A stretch of DNA of 64,000 bases, taken from positions 434,001 to 498,000 of the forward strand of contig SJRY01000111.1 in the NCBI GenBank assembly GCA_011319805.1. The letters are read 5' to 3'. This DNA is from Macrocybe gigantea (lineage: Eukaryota; Basidiomycota; Agaricomycetes; Agaricales; Callistosporiaceae). Every line of letters starts with the position of its first letter. Position 1 is the first letter of the stretch. The notes below the pieces were generated by a model. It was not told where the DNA came from. It was given only the letters and a program-made list of their open reading frames with translations, and ran no database searches. A program made the position numbers and the translations under genes. This document shows, one piece after another, positions 60,970 to 64,000 of this stretch.

Positions 60970-62416
60970 ATATTACGTAACTGCTATCGATAAGTATCTT
61001 AGCAAGAATTGGGAACTTGAATGGCGTTCATATTTCCAGGAATTTAACTAATTTCAGTTGTTCATGGATGCATCCTGCACAAGGACCTTTTCTGCGGCGG
61101 ATCTTGATATTTTGGACGGCCTCTGACCCCGCGGGTAGAAGCGTTGGGGTTTTTTCGCCTCCGTTACGCACCTCCGTGGGACTATAGCCGCGCTGACAGA
61201 AGATCATTAATTCATTACATTTCACAGGCGTTCACATCCAACGCAGCTCCTGCAGCAAAGTCCTTGACCCCTGTTAGATTATTTTTCCCTGCGACTCCTG
61301 ACTTCTTTCATTGAAAAGGCGTGCATTGTTCTACCATATCGACGGAGGTGGCGACAACGACCCTACAGGCCGCAATTTCCGCTCTTGTTTCAGGTTAGTG
61401 AACATCCGTACAGCAGGATGCGCAGTTTGGCCTCTCTCCTGTTCCAACAGATTTTCATGCTCGACGAGGACTTAAAACTCAAAGGGATTCGTGTCCTATC
61501 CACGCACAGTGGGCACGCGCCGTTCACTCTTTTCACCGTACTTACATTGCAGAAGTAGATAACGGATCGCTGCAGCAGTTATCCCAGTTGGGCATGGTTC
61601 GACCGGCCTTTGTTCTCGGTTCAGTGATGAAAAATATGTCCGGATGACCTATCCAGACAGATGCAGTTTCCGGCCTTTCATCTTCACCACGAGGACTTAG
61701 AAAACAGGTCTACGGGTCAATTCACAACGTGCCCATGCACCTGTGAACTGTAACTAGATGCCCCAACAACAGAGGTTTGTTTTAATAATTTAGCGGCCTT
61801 CTCATCATTCGCGAAAGCATAGCAGACACAAATAACAGTATGATTGAACCAAGACGCGCGGCTTTGTCAAAAGAGGCAAGAGTCTAGCATTCCTTGTCTC
61901 CGATATCGATGCATATCTATGCCGTTGTGTGCACCATCATGTGCGTTGATTTGAAAAAGACAGCACCCATGCGGTCAAGCCTTGGGATAAACAGATGAGA
62001 AATCTACAACGCTTGTCCGAGGGCGCAAATAGCTGGCTGATGCTTCCGTGTACATCGCCGCATGGTGTTGGAGCCAGAATCTGCGGTTGAATCATGGTAA
62101 ACCGCAAGGAGTCTGCAACGTCAGATTTCAGTTGCTCTGGGAATCGGATAGGGACATGGTGAGCGCCCGGTGCCAAGACTTATCCTGTATTTGGATACTG
62201 CCTATATCGTATCTGAGACAATAACTTGGGCTCGCCGCATCCAGGAGACTTGGCCTACCTTTTTCAGACGACGACGGACGGAGTGCGGAGCCATTTCTAG
62301 TCGTCGAAGAGCCGCGGAGTTTGAAATGTATTCTCACAGTCGCTACTTCACTTTTTCGCGTGTCTGTTGGATCCGACATTGGAGAAGGTAGGCTTGATGG
62401 CTAGCCTATTTTCATT

Positions 62417-63526
62417 ATGTCGCAGAGCGGGCACAATTTTGTCGTAAGTATCTTATTTCATATGCCATATATTGCGTTCTCATACAACGCATTTAGCAAA
62501 CTGCGTACTCGCAACGCGGCTTTACTACGAGCCAAGCCCTGCTTGTCAACCGACAAAAGCAGCGGACGACCATCCGTGTCCCTTCAAAGAAGGCCATGGC
62601 TGCGAAAGCCAGGAGAAAAGCTACATTGGCAATGAAGTTAGACGAGCGAGCAGAGAAACTCACTTTGCTGGAAGCTATATCTGTTCTTCGCGTGCGTCAG
62701 CTCCACACTCCCATTCCCCATTCTGCCCCTAACGGCGGCATAGGCTACTGAGGTTGCATGTCCGAATGCGCTTTATAATCTGTACATCAAGACTGAGATG
62801 GGAAATGGTGTTGCTGTCCCAAAGGGCCGTGTTAACCTGCCACGAGAGGCGAAAGCCATGGCCGAGGACAAGATTCTTGTCTTTGCGGAAGGGAGGCAGG
62901 CCGAAGAAGCAAGGAAAGCCGGAGCACATATTGTCGGAGGTCCGGAGCTGATTGAAGGGGTTCGTAGTCATTTTTCTCCTATTTCGAGTGCGTGACTCTT
63001 GTCTAGGTCATCAGCAAGAAATACCAGGCAACGACAATTCTTTGCACGTCGGCCCTCATCAGAGTGATTACACCGAAACTCGGTCGAGTCCTTGGTCCTT
63101 TGGGGTTAATGCCTTCCGAGCGTCGTGGAACTGTCACCGATGACATCGCTGGATACATACAACGAATGCAAGGGACGAGTGAGTGGAAGGCAGACAAGGC
63201 AGGTAATATCCATGTGCCAATAGCGAGGGTGAGTATTCTGCCTAATTATTCATGCGTGCAGTCGCAATTCAAGCTTCTACCTAGATGGACTTCTCCGTAG
63301 ACGATGTCGTCAAAAACATCCGTCACTTTCTGGCGTCTGTGAAGAAAGTGACCGGCAACACAAGAGAGGCCGAGAATACGAAGAATAAGGCAGTGGGAGC
63401 CAAGCCGGGTCCGTTTTTCTGGCACTGCCAAATTTACGCTTACTGATAATCAACCTAGTAACACAAATCAAGAAGGTGTTGCTGAGCTCGAGACATGGTC
63501 CTGGCATTCGAATATCAGATTTCTAG
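62417..63526 (+). CDS. mitochondrial ribosomal protein uL1 (MRPL1-like)
   Basis: Large-subunit stalk protein of the mitoribosome that binds rRNA near the E site. The ATG at 62417 gives MSQSGHNFV. An intron ending in ATTTAG then joins QTAYSQRGFTTSQALLVNRQ, a presequence-like stretch. The L1 fold follows: MKLDERAEKLTLLEAISVLR, CPNALYNLYIKTEMGNGVAV, PKGRVNLPREAKAMAEDKIL, VFAEGRQAEEARKAGAHIVG. The signature TPKLGRVLGPLGLMP is next, then VDDVVKNIRHFLASVKKVTG and the end SSRHGPGIRISDF. The GLMP loop confirms the L1 family. Extended residues at both ends compared with bacterial L1 and the Arg-rich leader indicate a mitochondrial form. At least four introns are supported by splice sites. Stop is TAG at 63524-63526, 34 bp from the neighbouring stop on the other strand. 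Confidence 0.92.
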
Positions 63527-63560
63527 TTTACCTGTACGTCAGTAACTCATAATTATAGTT

Positions 63561-64000
63561 TTACACATCCAGATGCCTGCGCTCTCGCCTGGCCTGCCTT
63601 CGGCTCTTCTTTATGTTTGTTGCTATCTGTTCAACCAAAGACTTGGATTTCTTCTGCTCTTTGCTAGGTGAACTTTGGCTGCGCTCGAAGCGCTCTTGAG
63701 GCTTGTTTTTGGGAGGATGAGGAAATATGTCGCCCCAGTTAGATTTACGCGCATCGTAGTAAGCCTGTTTGCCTTGCGATCTGGGGATTGTTATACGCAT
63801 AATTTTGCCTATCACTGCGATAAGTGGCGTGGTCTCGACTGCGAATCGCGCGACTTGCCTTCTGCAGTACAGCTGTCAAGGATTATGTGCCCGCTTCTTT
63901 TCAGAGGCGGAAAAACGAGGCGTGGCCATCGATGTGCCTCAAGCCTCAAGGCTTCCTGAAGTTCCGCCTGAGAGAGTGATACCTCCTGGGTAATCTGGTC
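63561..64000 (-). CDS. RSM22-like mitochondrial methyltransferase-family protein, 3' end only
   Basis: Only the C-terminal portion lies in the window; the gene continues past 64000. The last full exon before the edge reads VSLSQAELQEALRLEAHRWP, RLVFPPLKRSGHIILDSCTA and EG. An intron (63809-63858) then joins it to KIMRITIPRSQGKQAYYDAR and KSNWGDIFPHPPKN. A Lys/Arg-rich tail ends ARRERRHLDV. PPxKRxGHxxxDxCT followed by IPRSxGKQxYxDARKSxWGD matches the C terminus of Rsm22, a methyltransferase-like factor of the mitochondrial small ribosomal subunit. The intron donor is GC (GCAAGT). Reading through it instead meets a stop, so splicing is required. The assignment is from recalled family pattern on about 120 residues. 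Confidence 0.65.

Larger units (their letters stand above)
60243..60970. mobile_element. MITE-like non-autonomous DNA element with terminal inverted repeats
   Basis: A 24-base sequence at 60244-60267 (AGTGTTCCCACGGTCC... through TTTATACA) recurs as its exact reverse complement at 60946-60969. TA dinucleotides flank both ends (60241-60242 and 60971-60972), and the left end reads TACAGTGTTCCC, as in fungal Tc1/mariner-pogo elements. The motif TCCTTTATACA also occurs inside at 60443-60453 and inverted at 60928-60938, giving subterminal repeats. No transposase ORF is present and the interior is AT-rich, so it would depend on an enzyme encoded elsewhere. A palindrome-like TTACGTAATA lies just outside both repeats (60215-60224; inverted at 60971-60980), so the true ends may be slightly wider, with about 18 extra bases on the left. 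Confidence 0.6.
60137..62416. other. intergenic with inverted-repeat element
   Basis: About 2.3 kb between mL40 and uL1m start codons (divergent). The left part contains the MITE-like element described separately. From 60981 to 62416 I see only short ORFs on both strands with no recognisable domain, no tRNA and no clear repeat. The last few hundred bases should hold the uL1m promoter. Confidence 0.5.

Noticed and set aside
61590..61610. GGTTCGACC-like sequence resembling a tRNA B box
   Set aside because: No matching A box, acceptor stem or cloverleaf could be drawn around it. No tRNA was found elsewhere in the window either.
1..64000. Secondary-metabolite cluster, CRISPR array, prophage or operon
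   Set aside because: The gene content is eukaryotic housekeeping with spliceosomal introns. No synthase, transporter and regulator grouping, no spaced direct repeats and no viral genes were seen.

Overview
This window looks like nuclear chromosomal DNA from a filamentous basidiomycete, most likely an Agaricomycete. Genes are dense and on both strands. Most are cut by many short introns (about 50-80 nt, GT...AG), and intergenic gaps are often under 300 bp. The products are fungal: a class III-like chitin synthase, HET-C, fungal bHLH factors, a Mrpl28-type mitoribosomal protein and the Fab1 lipid kinase.

Layout, left to right. 0-6 kb: a Ragulator LAMTOR2-like roadblock protein, a COQ1-like trans-prenyl diphosphate synthase whose two aspartate-rich motifs are altered, and a trypsin-fold peptidase-like gene. 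6.8-16.3 kb, all minus strand: a protein with three tandem homeodomains, pantothenate kinase, coatomer gamma (SEC21) and casein kinase I. 17.5-25.3 kb: chitin synthase (+), then a large Ser/Pro-rich protein of unknown function (-). 25.3-35.6 kb is gene-poor and holds two paralogous bHLH factors, a multipass membrane protein with an unresolved 5' end, and several kilobases with no gene I can support. 35.6-49.4 kb is very compact: tubulin cofactor A, Mediator subunit Med11, HET-C, LTV1, and a TAF2 gene carrying three bromodomains at its C terminus. 49.6-59.4 kb: FAB1/PIKfyve (-) and COP9 signalosome subunit 2 (+). 59.6-64 kb: mitoribosomal mL40, a short inverted-repeat element resembling a MITE, mitoribosomal uL1, and the 3' end of an RSM22-like gene running off the edge.

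The genes are mainly housekeeping and do not form one pathway. Loose themes are membrane traffic and lipid signalling (SEC21, FAB1, LAMTOR2, CK1), RNA polymerase II transcription (Med11, TAF2, homeodomain and bHLH factors), and mitochondrial translation and coenzymes (mL40, uL1m, RSM22, COQ1-like, PanK).

Sequence quality matters here. Many conserved genes are broken by single-base frameshifts, usually one base short and often in a homopolymer. Because this affects essential genes (SEC21, PanK, TAF2), I read it as assembly indels, not gene decay. Coordinates are outer limits from first to last coding base. Exon joints are given where I could derive them. The most noteworthy features are the triple homeodomain protein with an intron at the identical codon in each homeodomain, the TAF2-triple bromodomain fusion, and the COQ1-like protein with altered catalytic motifs.
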